A stretch of DNA of 35,666 nt from Myxococcota bacterium. GTDB lineage: Bacteria > Myxococcota_A > UBA796 > UBA2385. Positions 24,275 to 31,678 of the stretch are shown piece after piece (positions within the stretch are counted from its first letter, which is position 1; every line of letters starts with the position of its first letter). Location of the stretch: assembly GCA_023150805.1 (NCBI GenBank), contig JAKLKF010000079.1, positions 1 to 35,666 on the forward strand, read 5' to 3'. The notes beneath the pieces were generated by a model that saw nothing but the letters and a program-made list of their open reading frames with translations, ran no database searches and had not been told where the DNA came from. The translations under genes and the position numbers were made by a program.

Positions 24275-25132
24275 ATGGCCCTGCTCCCGATCGCCGCGCT
24301 CGGCACCCTCCCGCTCCTCGTCGGGCCCGCGCGCGCCTCCACGCTGCCAGCCTCGCTCGCCCTCCCCGACCGGCAGGACGCGCCGACCGAAGGCGACGCC
24401 CCACCCACCGGCGGGGACAGCACCACCACCGCCGCGCCCGCCCCCAAGGGGGGCCACGGCACGCGGGGGAACCGGACCTACCTGATGCAGCTCAACGCGC
24501 GGGCGCGCTACCTGTCGGTGCCCTCGTCGGTGATCGACCCCTGGTTCTACGACTCCGACGACGAGGGGGCCAACCCCTACGACCGGCCGAAGGTGCGCGG
24601 CTGGGCCTTCGGCGGCGAGTACGTCTTCGACCTGGAGCCCGGCAACTACGTCATCTACGGCGAGTACATCCACTCGACCATGGGAGAGGGCTACTGGGAC
24701 GACGTCGAGGAGCCGGCGGACCACGACGACGGCGACTGGGTCCGCCCCGACGGCTTCGGCGGGGTGGTGTTCGGCGCCAGCTACCTGCACGAGATCGACG
24801 CCATCCCCACCGGGCCCGACGCCAGCGACGTCGGCCTGAGCTTCCTCTTCGGCGCCGGCCTGGGCCTGGTGGTCGTGACCGGCGGGCTGGAGGAGTGGCA
24901 CCCCGGCAGCAACCCCGACAACCTCGACCCGACCTGTCGCCCCTCGTCGCCGGCCTACGACCGCGTCGATGTCTGTGGCTCCGACGGCTACAAGCGGATC
25001 CCCAAGGTCCTGCCGATGGTCGACCTGTCGGCCAGCGCGCGGGTCAACTTCTCCGACCACTTCCACGTCCGGATCGACGGCGGCCTGCACGACGTGCTCT
25101 CGGTGGGCACCGCCGTGGGCGTGGTCTTCTGA
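24275..25132 (+). CDS. Exported outer-membrane beta-barrel-like protein
   Basis: A 285-residue protein with a signal peptide (ALGTLPLLVGPARA, cleavage near residue 21), a Thr/Pro/Ala-rich stretch and alternating amphipathic strands rich in aromatic residues (FGGEYVFDLEPGNYVIYGEY). The last residues, VGTAVGVVF, end in the terminal Phe typical of outer-membrane barrels. Two Cys in the middle (DPTCRPSS and DVCGSD) could form a disulfide in a loop. I do not recognise a named family. The short length suggests an 8- to 10-stranded barrel. It stands alone with its own promoter. Confidence 0.72.
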   Translation: MALLPIAALGTLPLLVGPARASTLPASLALPDRQDAPTEGDAPPTGGDSTTTAAPAPKGGHGTRGNRTYLMQLNARARYLSVPSSVIDPWFYDSDDEGANPYDRPKVRGWAFGGEYVFDLEPGNYVIYGEYIHSTMGEGYWDDVEEPADHDDGDWVRPDGFGGVVFGASYLHEIDAIPTGPDASDVGLSFLFGAGLGLVVVTGGLEEWHPGSNPDNLDPTCRPSSPAYDRVDVCGSDGYKRIPKVLPMVDLSASARVNFSDHFHVRIDGGLHDVLSVGTAVGVVF

Positions 25133-25188
25133 GCGACCCGCGCCTGCCGCGCCGCGTCGCCGGGGTGGCACGCCGGCCCAGGTCGCGA

Positions 25189-25194
25189 TAGGCG
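25189..25194 (+). promoter_or_regulatory. Candidate -10 of rpsU
   Basis: TAGGCG in the context CGCGATAGGCG resembles the rpsT -10 region (CGCGATAGCC). No good -35 is seen at 16-18 bases. Confidence 0.3.
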
Positions 25195-25246
25195 CGCGCG
25201 GTCTGCCCCTTCCCCCGAATCGAGCACCCCTGAATCGAGGTCTGCC

Positions 25247-25456
25247 TTGATCCTGGTCACCGTCCGCGAGAACGAGCCCTTCGAGAAGGCCCTTCGCCGC
25301 TTCCGCCGCAAGGTCGAGCGCGAGGGCATCCGCAAGGACATCAAGAAGAACAGCTTCTACCTGAAGCCCGGCGAGAAGCGCCGCCTCAAGCAGCGCCTGG
25401 CCGAGAAGCGTCGCCGCAAGGCGCTGCGCCGCGCCATCAAGAAGGCCGTCAACTAG
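25247..25456 (+). CDS. rpsU: 30S ribosomal protein S21
   Basis: A 69-residue, strongly basic S21, which binds near the 16S rRNA 3' end and aids initiation. The family pattern VRENEPFEKALRRFRRKVEREG is clear, ending in a Lys/Arg-rich tail. No ATG or GTG fits; translation appears to start at TTG 25247, with GAGG nine bases upstream. The tail LKQRLAEKRRRKALRRAIKK is typical of longer S21 forms. Confidence 0.95.
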   Translation: MILVTVRENEPFEKALRRFRRKVEREGIRKDIKKNSFYLKPGEKRRLKQRLAEKRRRKALRRAIKKAVN

Positions 25457-25462
25457 GCGGTG

Positions 25463-25516
25463 GGGGGCGGTCCGCCCCCGGCGACAGGAACTGGCGGCCC
25501 CGTCCCGGCGGGGCCG
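25463..25516. terminator. Two hairpins after rpsU
   Basis: GGGGGC/GCCCCC (25463-25479) and CGGCCCCG/CGGGGCCG (25495-25516) follow the rpsU stop and separate it from the convergent lipoprotein gene. Either could act in both directions. No T-tract is present. Confidence 0.5.
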
Positions 25517-25556
25517 TGCTGCGTCTGCAGATCGCGGGCGCCCCGCGCGTGGCCTC

Positions 25557-26528
25557 CTACCAGGTGTCGGCGCCGGGGGGGCCCGCCTCGAGCAGCAGCG
25601 ACGCCCGTCGCCGCGCCGCCTCGTCCTCCAGGGCGTCCAGGCCGTCCCGCGCGCCGCGCGAGGCGACCACCGTCTCCAGGGTCCGCCGCCAGGCGACCTC
25701 GTCCCCCGACGGGCCGTAGACCAGCTCGGCCATGGCGACCGCCGGCTCCAGGCGGTCGGAGGCCAGGGCCCGCGCCTGGGTGAGGTCCCGCGCCGCCGCC
25801 GCTCGTGGCGAGGCCGCGGCATCCTCGCCCTCCACGGCGAAGCGCTCGAACAGGGCCGCCGGCACCACGCCCCGCGCCACGCCCCGCGCCTGCCAGGGCA
25901 GCCCCCCCTCCAGGTCGGGCGCGAGCGCGACTGCCCGATCACCCATCGCGAGCAGCACCTCCAGGTCGATGGCCGCGCCCGCGGCGCCGCGCGCGTGCAG
26001 CCACCGGGCCCAGCTCAGGGTCGCGTAGCCCAGGCAGGCGACGTCCTCGGCTGGCACCCGCTCCACGGCGCGCGCGTCCAGCCGCCCGCCCCCGGCCTCC
26101 AGGCGCCCGGCGACCTCGACCCGCAGCGCCAGGCAGCGCAGCGCCCAGGACCGGGCCGCGCCCAGGTCGTCGCGCACCGGATCGGGCCAGGCCAGCGCGC
26201 GGAGGTACAGGTCGCGGGAGATGGCGGCGTGCACGCGCCCGTCGTCCGGCACGCGGTCGTGCACCTCCAGCAGGCACTGCAGGTGGGCGTCGAGGGCGTC
26301 GAGGTCCGGCAGCCCGCTTCCCAGGCGGGCATCGCAGGCGCGCAGGCTCTCCAGGGCGCGGTCCCGGGTCTGGCGCCGCACCCCCAGCCGGCAGGCGGCC
26401 AGCACCACCAGGGCCACCAGAAACCACGGCAGCCGGGCGCCTGCGCCGCCGTGATGCCGGGCGCCTGCGCCGCCGTGATACCGACGAGGCGTGCGCGCCG
26501 CGGGCCCGGGTGGTGGAACGGTAGACAC
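25557..26528 (-). CDS. Hypothetical lipoprotein, helical; start uncertain
   Basis: A membrane segment with a lipobox (FLVALVVLAAC) is followed by about 270 mostly helical residues with possible TPR-like character (for example LQCLLEVHDRVPDDGRVHAAISRDLYLRAL, read in pieces) and no motif I recognise. The start is unresolved. The GTG at 26528 gives a basic N-terminal region but lies antisense within tRNA-Leu. A CTG near 26430 would give a very short signal. The 24-base tandem repeat at 26433-26480 lies in the disputed part. It converges on rpsU. The mature part is a credible gene; only the N-terminus is doubtful. Confidence 0.65.
   Translation of the reverse strand: MSTVPPPGPAARTPRRYHGGAGARHHGGAGARLPWFLVALVVLAACRLGVRRQTRDRALESLRACDARLGSGLPDLDALDAHLQCLLEVHDRVPDDGRVHAAISRDLYLRALAWPDPVRDDLGAARSWALRCLALRVEVAGRLEAGGGRLDARAVERVPAEDVACLGYATLSWARWLHARGAAGAAIDLEVLLAMGDRAVALAPDLEGGLPWQARGVARGVVPAALFERFAVEGEDAAASPRAAAARDLTQARALASDRLEPAVAMAELVYGPSGDEVAWRRTLETVVASRGARDGLDALEDEAARRRASLLLEAGPPGADTW
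26433..26480. repeat. 24-base tandem repeat, two copies
   Basis: Two adjacent copies (26433-26456 and 26457-26480) differ at one base (final G or A). They lie 24 bases before tRNA-Leu. On the minus strand they encode the repeat HGGAGAR in the possible N-terminus of the lipoprotein. Confidence 0.9.
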
Positions 26529-26586
26529 AGGGGCCTTAAAAGCCTCTTCCCTGCAGGGAGTGCCGGTTCGACTCCGGCTCCGGGCA
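26504..26586 (+). tRNA. tRNA-Leu(UAA)
   Basis: An 83-base class II cloverleaf. Acceptor GCCCGGG pairs with TCCGGGC. The anticodon stem GGGGC/GCCTC encloses loop CTTAAAA with anticodon TAA (26537-26539). A variable arm (TTCCCTGCAGGGAG) and T-arm GCCGG-TTCGACT-CCGGC follow, with discriminator A. The CCA is not encoded (ACCC follows). It reads TTA and probably TTG. Confidence 0.95.
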
Positions 26587-26635
26587 CCCGGCCGCCGCGG
26601 GCGGCTGCCTCGTGACATATTGAAGCCACCCGAGT

Positions 26636-26664
26636 TTACCAGGGCCGACTCCCGCTGCTACCGT
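26636..26664 (+). promoter_or_regulatory. Candidate promoter of the third Hsp70 gene
   Basis: TTACCA (26636-26641, four of six matches) is followed after 17 bases by TACCGT (26659-26664), with an extended TGC. The string TGCTACCGTC is shared with the chaperone operon's upstream region. The leader would be about 25 bases. An overlapping alternative is GTGACA (26612) with TTTACC (26635), also 17 bases apart. Confidence 0.4.
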
Positions 26665-26695
26665 CTGCCTGCGCCACCCCACCCAATGGAAACCC

Positions 26696-28507
26696 ATGGG
26701 ACGCATCATCGGAATCGACCTCGGGACCACCAACTCGGTCTGCGCCTACATGGAGCGCAACGAGCCCCGGATCGTGATCAACGAGGAAGGTGGCAGGCTG
26801 ACCCCTTCGGTGGTCGGCTTCACCAAGAACGGGGAGCGCTTCGTCGGCGACATCGCCAAGCGCCAGATGCTGATCAACCCGGACGCCACGATCCACTCGA
26901 TCAAGCGCTTCATCGGGCGACGGTACCGCGACGCGACCAACGACCTCCGGCTGGTCAACTACCAGGTCAGCGAGGCGCCCAACGGCGACTGCGCGATCAC
27001 CGTCAACGGCCGCAGCTACAGCCCGCAGGAGCTGGCGGCGATGGTGCTCCAGAAGATCAAGAAGTCGGCCGAGGACTTCCTGGGCGAGTCGGTGACCGAG
27101 GCGGTCATCACCGTGCCCGCCTACTTCACCGATCGGCAGCGCCAGGCGACACGGGACGCGGGGACCATCGCCGGACTGGACGTCCTGCGCATCATCAACG
27201 AGCCGACCGCCGCCGCGCTGGCCTACGTGCACGACCGCAAGAAGGCCAGCACCATCGCGGTCTACGACTGGGGCGGCGGCACCTTCGACATCTCCCTGCT
27301 CGAGGTCGACCGCGACGTGGCCGAGGTCCGCGCCACGCGCGGCAACAACGCGCTGGGCGGCGCCGACATCGACCGGCGCATCGTCGACTGGCTGCTCGAC
27401 CGCTTCAGCAGCGAGCACGGGCTGGACGTCAGCCAGGACAAGATCGTCATGCAGCGCCTTCGGGACGCGGCCGAGCGCGCCAAGCTCGAGCTGTCCAGCG
27501 CGCCGACGACCGAGATCCACCTGCCCTTCCTGGTCAGCGACCAGTCCGGCCCCAAGCACCTGCAGGTCAGCCTGACCCGCGCCACCTTCGAGACCCTGGC
27601 CGAGCCGCTCTTCCAGAAGACGGTCGAGGAGTGCAAGCGCGCGCTGCTGGACGCCCGCATGGACGTGCGCGACATCGACGAGGTCATCATGGTCGGCGGC
27701 AGCTCCCGCATCCCCCGGGTGCAGGACCTGGTCCGCGAGCTGTTCGGCCGGCCGCTGAACAAGACCTTCAACCCCGACGAGGTGGTCGCGATCGGCGCCG
27801 CCATCCAGGGCGGCATCCTCGAGGGCGAGGTCAAGGCGGTCACGCTGCTGGACGTGACGAACTTCTCGCTGGGCATCGAGGTGCAGGGCCGCCGCTTCGC
27901 GCGCCTCATCCCGAAGAACAGCACCATCCCCACGCAGAAGGCGCAGCTCGTCAGCACCGTGGTCGACAACCAGCGCACGGTGAAGATCCACGTCCTGCAG
28001 GGCGAGAGCGGGGACGCTCGCGAGAACGTGAGCCTGGGGGAGTTCGAGCTGCAGAACATCCAACCCGCGCCCCGCGGCGTGCCGCGGATCCAGGTCAAGT
28101 TCTCCATCGACGCCAACGGCATCGTCAACGTGAGCGCCACCGACCTGCGCACGGGCGTCGCCGACGAGATCCGCATCGACGCGCCGACCGGCATGTCTCG
28201 GGTCGAGATCGACCGGCTGCGGGAGGAGGCGGCGCAGGCCTCTCGCGACGAGGACGAGGGTCGCGAGTTCAAGGTGCTGCGCAACGACGTGGAGAAGGAG
28301 CTGGTCACCCTGGAGGGCTTTCTGCGGGAGAACCGCGGGCTGCTCCCCAAGCAGGACATCTTCGAGCTGGAGCAGGCGCTCAAGCGCGGCCGCATGGCGC
28401 TGCTCAAGGCCGCCGACGGGCGCAACCTCCAGAGCCTGATGGGCTACCTGCAGCGCTTCCACCAGCACCTCACCGAGAAGCTCGAGCAGCAGGCCCGGCT
28501 TCACTGA
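26696..28507 (+). CDS. Hsp70/DnaK-family chaperone (third paralogue, with lid)
   Basis: A 603-residue Hsp70 with the classical layout: ATPase domain (about 1-380: GIDLGTTNSVCAYME, VYDWGGGTFDIS, VMVGGSSRIPRV), a linker reading VTLLDVTNFSLGIE, a beta substrate-binding domain (about 385-500) and a helical C-terminal lid (about 500-600). The phosphate-2 loop has Trp (DWGGGT) where Leu is usual. It is shorter than E. coli DnaK and lacks its acidic tail. Start codon ATG 26696 has a weak ribosome site; an ATG ten bases earlier is out of frame. No grpE or dnaJ gene adjoins it, so it is a secondary DnaK rather than the grpE-dnaK-dnaJ operon copy. It may share the GrpE-like factor encoded 23 kb away; that is inference. 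Confidence 0.95.
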   Translation: MGRIIGIDLGTTNSVCAYMERNEPRIVINEEGGRLTPSVVGFTKNGERFVGDIAKRQMLINPDATIHSIKRFIGRRYRDATNDLRLVNYQVSEAPNGDCAITVNGRSYSPQELAAMVLQKIKKSAEDFLGESVTEAVITVPAYFTDRQRQATRDAGTIAGLDVLRIINEPTAAALAYVHDRKKASTIAVYDWGGGTFDISLLEVDRDVAEVRATRGNNALGGADIDRRIVDWLLDRFSSEHGLDVSQDKIVMQRLRDAAERAKLELSSAPTTEIHLPFLVSDQSGPKHLQVSLTRATFETLAEPLFQKTVEECKRALLDARMDVRDIDEVIMVGGSSRIPRVQDLVRELFGRPLNKTFNPDEVVAIGAAIQGGILEGEVKAVTLLDVTNFSLGIEVQGRRFARLIPKNSTIPTQKAQLVSTVVDNQRTVKIHVLQGESGDARENVSLGEFELQNIQPAPRGVPRIQVKFSIDANGIVNVSATDLRTGVADEIRIDAPTGMSRVEIDRLREEAAQASRDEDEGREFKVLRNDVEKELVTLEGFLRENRGLLPKQDIFELEQALKRGRMALLKAADGRNLQSLMGYLQRFHQHLTEKLEQQARLH

Positions 28508-28573
28508 CCGTCCGGGCCGGGGCCGCCTGTCCGGGCCCGATACATCCCGTCGCAGGACGGGACGGAACGAGAT

Positions 28574-28603
28574 GCGACAACCGGCGGCCCGCTGCCCTAT
28601 GCT
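28574..28603 (+). promoter_or_regulatory. Candidate promoter of the 28621 lipoprotein gene
   Basis: GCGACA (28574-28579, four of six matches) lies 18 bases before TATGCT (28598-28603). The start site would be near 28610, about ten bases before the GTG. Confidence 0.4.
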
Positions 28604-28620
28604 GGGCGGGCGAGGGTCCC

Positions 28621-29643
28621 GTGCGGCAGCTCCATCTCCCCACCTCCTCCCGACGCGCCGGTCTCCGGCTCGCGGCGGCGGTGCTGTGGGCCACGCTGGT
28701 GGCCGGCTGCGGTGACGAGGTGTCGACACGACCGGCGCCCACGCCCGAGAAGCTGCGCGCGCAGGTCGAGCAGAGCGCCAACCAGCTCGGCCGTGTGGCC
28801 TGCGCGGGCTGCCCCGAGCGCTGGGAGACCCAGGCCTGCCGCTACACCGAGGAGCTGCTGCGGGCCCCGGACGCGCTGGGGGCCGAGCGCTGCGCGGTGG
28901 TCCAGCCCACGCTGGGCTTCCCCGGCCTGCCCGAGCGCCTGCCCGCGGCCGCGACGCGCGCCGTGGAGAGCGGCAAGCAGGCCCTCGCCCGGGACACGCG
29001 CCACCGCGACGTCGACGCGGCGCTCCGCCTGTACGCCTTCGGCGCGGACCTCCAGCGGCTGGGCTCCCTGGAGCTGTGGGTCGAAGGGCTGCAGGCGCGG
29101 GCGACCGCCGTGGCCTGGCTGGGCAAGGCCCGCCCCGATGCGCAGTGGCCCCGAGAGCTGCTGGCCCTGGAGGCGGCGGCGCCGGCTCCCGCCCGCGTCG
29201 TGGACGCCGCCGTGATCGCCACCTTCAACCGCCTGCCGGAGCCGGGCTGGAGCGAGCGCGCCGGCCTCGCCGTGGCCGCGGAGCGCGGCGCCGCGGCGGT
29301 GCGCGCCTCCCCCGAAGCCCGCGCGGACGACGTCCGCGCCGCGCGGCAGGCGCTGGCGACCGGCTGGCCCCAGGGACAGCTCCCGATCGACCTGGTCGAC
29401 GCCTGGCAGGCCTCCGAGCGCGTCCGCACCGAGACCCAGCGCCTGGCGCTCGACAGCACCCTGGCCGCCGGGAAGCGGTGCCCGACCGCGCTGCAGGACC
29501 TGGTCCCCGAGCGCCTGGGGCGGGTGCCCGAGGGCTGGACCCTGGACCCGACGACCTGCCGCGCCGTCGAGCTGCGGCCCTCGCCGACCAGCACGCCGGC
29601 GCCGTCGATCCCCGTCGCGGGCGCGATGGCCGCGCAGCCCTGA
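28621..29643 (+). CDS. Hypothetical lipoprotein
   Basis: A 340-residue protein with a clear lipoprotein signal: basic start, hydrophobic core (LRLAAAVLWATLVAGC) and lipobox Cys near residue 31. Residues after the Cys are GDEVSTRPAPTP, then a CAGCPERWETQACRY segment with three Cys. The rest is Ala/Leu/Arg-rich and helical. Near the end TAGKRCPTALQDLVPE-like text precedes a Pro/Thr-rich tail. I recognise no family. The GTG at 28621 has GCGAGGGT upstream. It is separated from the Hsp70 gene by 113 bases and a promoter-like pair, so it is probably its own unit. Confidence 0.75.
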   Translation: MRQLHLPTSSRRAGLRLAAAVLWATLVAGCGDEVSTRPAPTPEKLRAQVEQSANQLGRVACAGCPERWETQACRYTEELLRAPDALGAERCAVVQPTLGFPGLPERLPAAATRAVESGKQALARDTRHRDVDAALRLYAFGADLQRLGSLELWVEGLQARATAVAWLGKARPDAQWPRELLALEAAAPAPARVVDAAVIATFNRLPEPGWSERAGLAVAAERGAAAVRASPEARADDVRAARQALATGWPQGQLPIDLVDAWQASERVRTETQRLALDSTLAAGKRCPTALQDLVPERLGRVPEGWTLDPTTCRAVELRPSPTSTPAPSIPVAGAMAAQP

Positions 29644-29659
29644 GCGGGCCCGAAAGCAG

Positions 29660-29691
29660 AGACGCCGGCCAGGAGGTCCTGACCGGCGTCT
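29660..29691. terminator. Hairpin between the lipoprotein gene and tRNA-Ala(GGC)
   Basis: Arms AGACGCCGG (29660-29668) and CCGGCGTCT (29683-29691), extended inward by CAGGA/TCCTG. It lies 17 bases after the lipoprotein stop and four bases beyond the 3' end of the minus-strand tRNA, so it can end transcription from both sides. Minus-strand bases after the stem read CTGCTTTCGG. Confidence 0.65.
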
Positions 29692-29695
29692 GAAG

Positions 29696-29771
29696 TGGTG
29701 GAGCTGAGGGGACTTGAACCCCTGACCCCCAGAATGCCATTCTGGTGCTCTCCCAACTGAGCTACAGCCCC
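29696..29771 (-). tRNA. tRNA-Ala(GGC)
   Basis: A 76-base cloverleaf with encoded CCA. Acceptor GGGGCTG pairs with CAGCTCC and includes the G3:U70 alanine mark. Anticodon stem CCAGA/TCTGG, loop ATGGCAT, anticodon GGC (29736-29738). It reads GCC and GCT. D-arm is identical in pattern to tRNA-Ala(CGC). The remaining bases to 29891 show no gene. Confidence 0.96.
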
Positions 29772-29891
29772 TTGGGACGCGCCGCGAGAGGTGTCCCCCA
29801 CGCGACGCCGCTGTCATAGCGTGCCGTCGCCAGGTCGGCAAGGGCGCTCCCGACAGGTCGCGGCACGAGCCGACCCGCCGGACCCGGTCGC

Positions 29892-30431
29892 CTACTCCTC
29901 GTCGCTGCCCGTGGGCCCGCCGGGCTCGGCGGCGTCCGCGATGGTCGCGTCGTCGCCGGCCACGCCCGCGGCCACCTCGGCCGCCCGCCGCGCGACCAGG
30001 TCCGCCTCGACCTGGGCGATGCGCGCCTCGATCTCCTTGATGCGCTCCACGCCCCGGGCCAGGCCGGGGTGCTGGACCTCCCCGCCCTCCAGCAGGTGCC
30101 GGGCCTCGCGACCGAGCTTCTGGTACATCACGTCCCGGTCCCGCCGGAGCTGGCGCAGGTCCAGGCGGACCCGCCCCGACGAGGCCGCGCGCTTCGCCCC
30201 GTCGCGCCCCCGCCGCAGGACGACCCGCGCCAGGCTGAGCATCGCCTGGCTGAGCAGCGCGCCGGCCTGGTTGACCTCGGCGTCGCCGCCGCCGGTCCCC
30301 GCCGGGCCGGGCCGCGGCGCGGGGCCCGCCGGCTCGTCGGGATCGACCCCCGCGGGCGTGGGGGACCCGGCCGGGTCGTCGGGATCGGCGACCACGGGCG
30401 ACCTGGCAACGACGGGCTTGGGATCGGGCAT
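29892..30431 (-). CDS. Hypothetical coiled-coil protein
   Basis: A 179-residue soluble protein. Residues 1-55 are Pro/Asp/Gly-rich and probably disordered. Residues about 60-155 are helical with charged heptads (RVRLDLRQLRRDRDVMYQKL, then IKEIEARIAQVEADLVARR), typical of a coiled coil. The acidic Gly-rich tail ends GSDEE. I do not recognise a family. The ATG at 30431 has a strong GGAGGA site. It is divergent from the SDR gene (176 bases between starts, no further gene seen there). Confidence 0.72.
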   Translation of the reverse strand: MPDPKPVVARSPVVADPDDPAGSPTPAGVDPDEPAGPAPRPGPAGTGGGDAEVNQAGALLSQAMLSLARVVLRRGRDGAKRAASSGRVRLDLRQLRRDRDVMYQKLGREARHLLEGGEVQHPGLARGVERIKEIEARIAQVEADLVARRAAEVAAGVAGDDATIADAAEPGGPTGSDEE

Positions 30432-30607
30432 GGCTCCTCCAGCGGGGCAGCGGTAGCCTCGCCCGACCGGGGTGGCAAACCCATCGCGGAGGCCGGGCGA
30501 GCAGGCGTCGTGAGGCAAGCAGGTGGCAGGTGGTTCCCTCCCGCCCGCGGGCGCATTACACGGGCAGCCCACGACCCGCCCTCTGCCCCGCCTCCCTCGG
30601 AGCACCC

Positions 30608-31612
30608 ATGATCCTCGTGACCGGCGGCACCGGCCGCTTCGGCGAGCAGGTCATCCGCACCCTTCGCAAGCTCGGCCTCGACGTGCGCGCCCTCGTTCGC
30701 AAGGGCAGCCACTACTACTGGCTCAACGACACGGGCTGCGGCTTCTTCTTCGGCGACCTGCTGGACCCGGTCAGCCTGCGCCGGGCCTGCCGGGACGTCG
30801 AGTACCTGGTGGTGGCCTCGGGGCTGCAGCTCGAGTCCCGCGCCAACAACCACACCACGGTGACGGTCGAGGGCCACGCGGCGCTGTTCAAGGCGGCCCA
30901 GGAGCGCGGCGTCCGCAAGGCGGTGATGATCTCCTGCATGGGAGTGGACCGCGGCCTGTCCGTGCCCTCCTTCGACGCCCGCCGGGGCGCCGAGGAGCAG
31001 CTCATCGCCTCGGGCCTGGACTACACGATCCTGCGCGCGCAGCTCCACGAGCACTTCTTCCTGGACCTGGCGTGGAAGGTCCACGACACCGGCCATGCCC
31101 TGCTCCCCTCCCGGGGCAGCAACCAGCTCCAGCCCGTCGCCTCGCGCGACGTGGCCCTGATGGCCGCCGCCAGCCTGGACCTGGCGGACGTGGCCAACCA
31201 GGTGATCGACGTCGGCGGCCCGGACCGGATCTCGGCGCACGACGCCTTCGAGGCCGCGTGCCAGGTGGTCGGCGTGCAGCCCCAGGCCCGGGTCCTGCCC
31301 GGCCCGGCCGTGACCCTGGGCCGCAAGCTCGGGCGGCCCGTGCGGCGCTACGCCCACCGCCTGGCCGAGCTCTCCGCCTGGTTCGACCAGGACTTCACGG
31401 TGGACAGCGCCGCCCTGGCGGCGCGCTTCAACATCCCGCTGACGCCCTTCCGGGACGCGCTCGCCCAGACCAACCAGACCTACCAGATCATGCGCGACCC
31501 CGAGGCGCGGGAGAAGCACATGGTCCACCCGCAGTTCTACGCGACGGTCTACGAGCCGGGCGAGGCCGACTGGTCCAGCCTGCCCGACGGCCCCCTGCCC
31601 GCGCGGGACTGA
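30608..31612 (+). CDS. Atypical SDR / NmrA-like NAD(P)-binding protein
   Basis: A 334-residue Rossmann-fold protein. The dinucleotide motif GGTGRFG lies at residues 6-12. Downstream features match atypical short-chain dehydrogenases: DLLDPVSLRRACRDVEYLV, KAVMISCMGVDRG, and GLDYTILRAQLHEHFF in place of the catalytic YxxxK. Like other NmrA, NDUFA9 or Ycf39-like proteins it may bind a nucleotide for regulation or assembly rather than catalysis. The last 80 residues are an extra helical domain. The ATG at 30608 follows GGAG. Its ligand and role are unknown. Confidence 0.83.
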   Translation: MILVTGGTGRFGEQVIRTLRKLGLDVRALVRKGSHYYWLNDTGCGFFFGDLLDPVSLRRACRDVEYLVVASGLQLESRANNHTTVTVEGHAALFKAAQERGVRKAVMISCMGVDRGLSVPSFDARRGAEEQLIASGLDYTILRAQLHEHFFLDLAWKVHDTGHALLPSRGSNQLQPVASRDVALMAAASLDLADVANQVIDVGGPDRISAHDAFEAACQVVGVQPQARVLPGPAVTLGRKLGRPVRRYAHRLAELSAWFDQDFTVDSAALAARFNIPLTPFRDALAQTNQTYQIMRDPEAREKHMVHPQFYATVYEPGEADWSSLPDGPLPARD

Positions 31613-31678
31613 GGCCACGCCCGCGGGACCGGGCGCCCCCCGCCGCCCGCAGCCCCAGGCCCCCCTCGGCGCCGCCCC

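Noticed and set aside
25166..25186. TGGCAC before rpsU resembling a sigma-54 -24 box
   Set aside because: No TTGC-type -12 element follows at the required spacing.
26504..26586. tRNA-Leu as an attachment site for an integrated element
   Set aside because: No integrase and no direct repeat of the tRNA 3' end were seen in the window.
26412..26618. Longer N-terminus for the lipoprotein reaching 26618
   Set aside because: It would run through the whole antisense tRNA-Leu and gives an Arg-rich, non-natural protein start.
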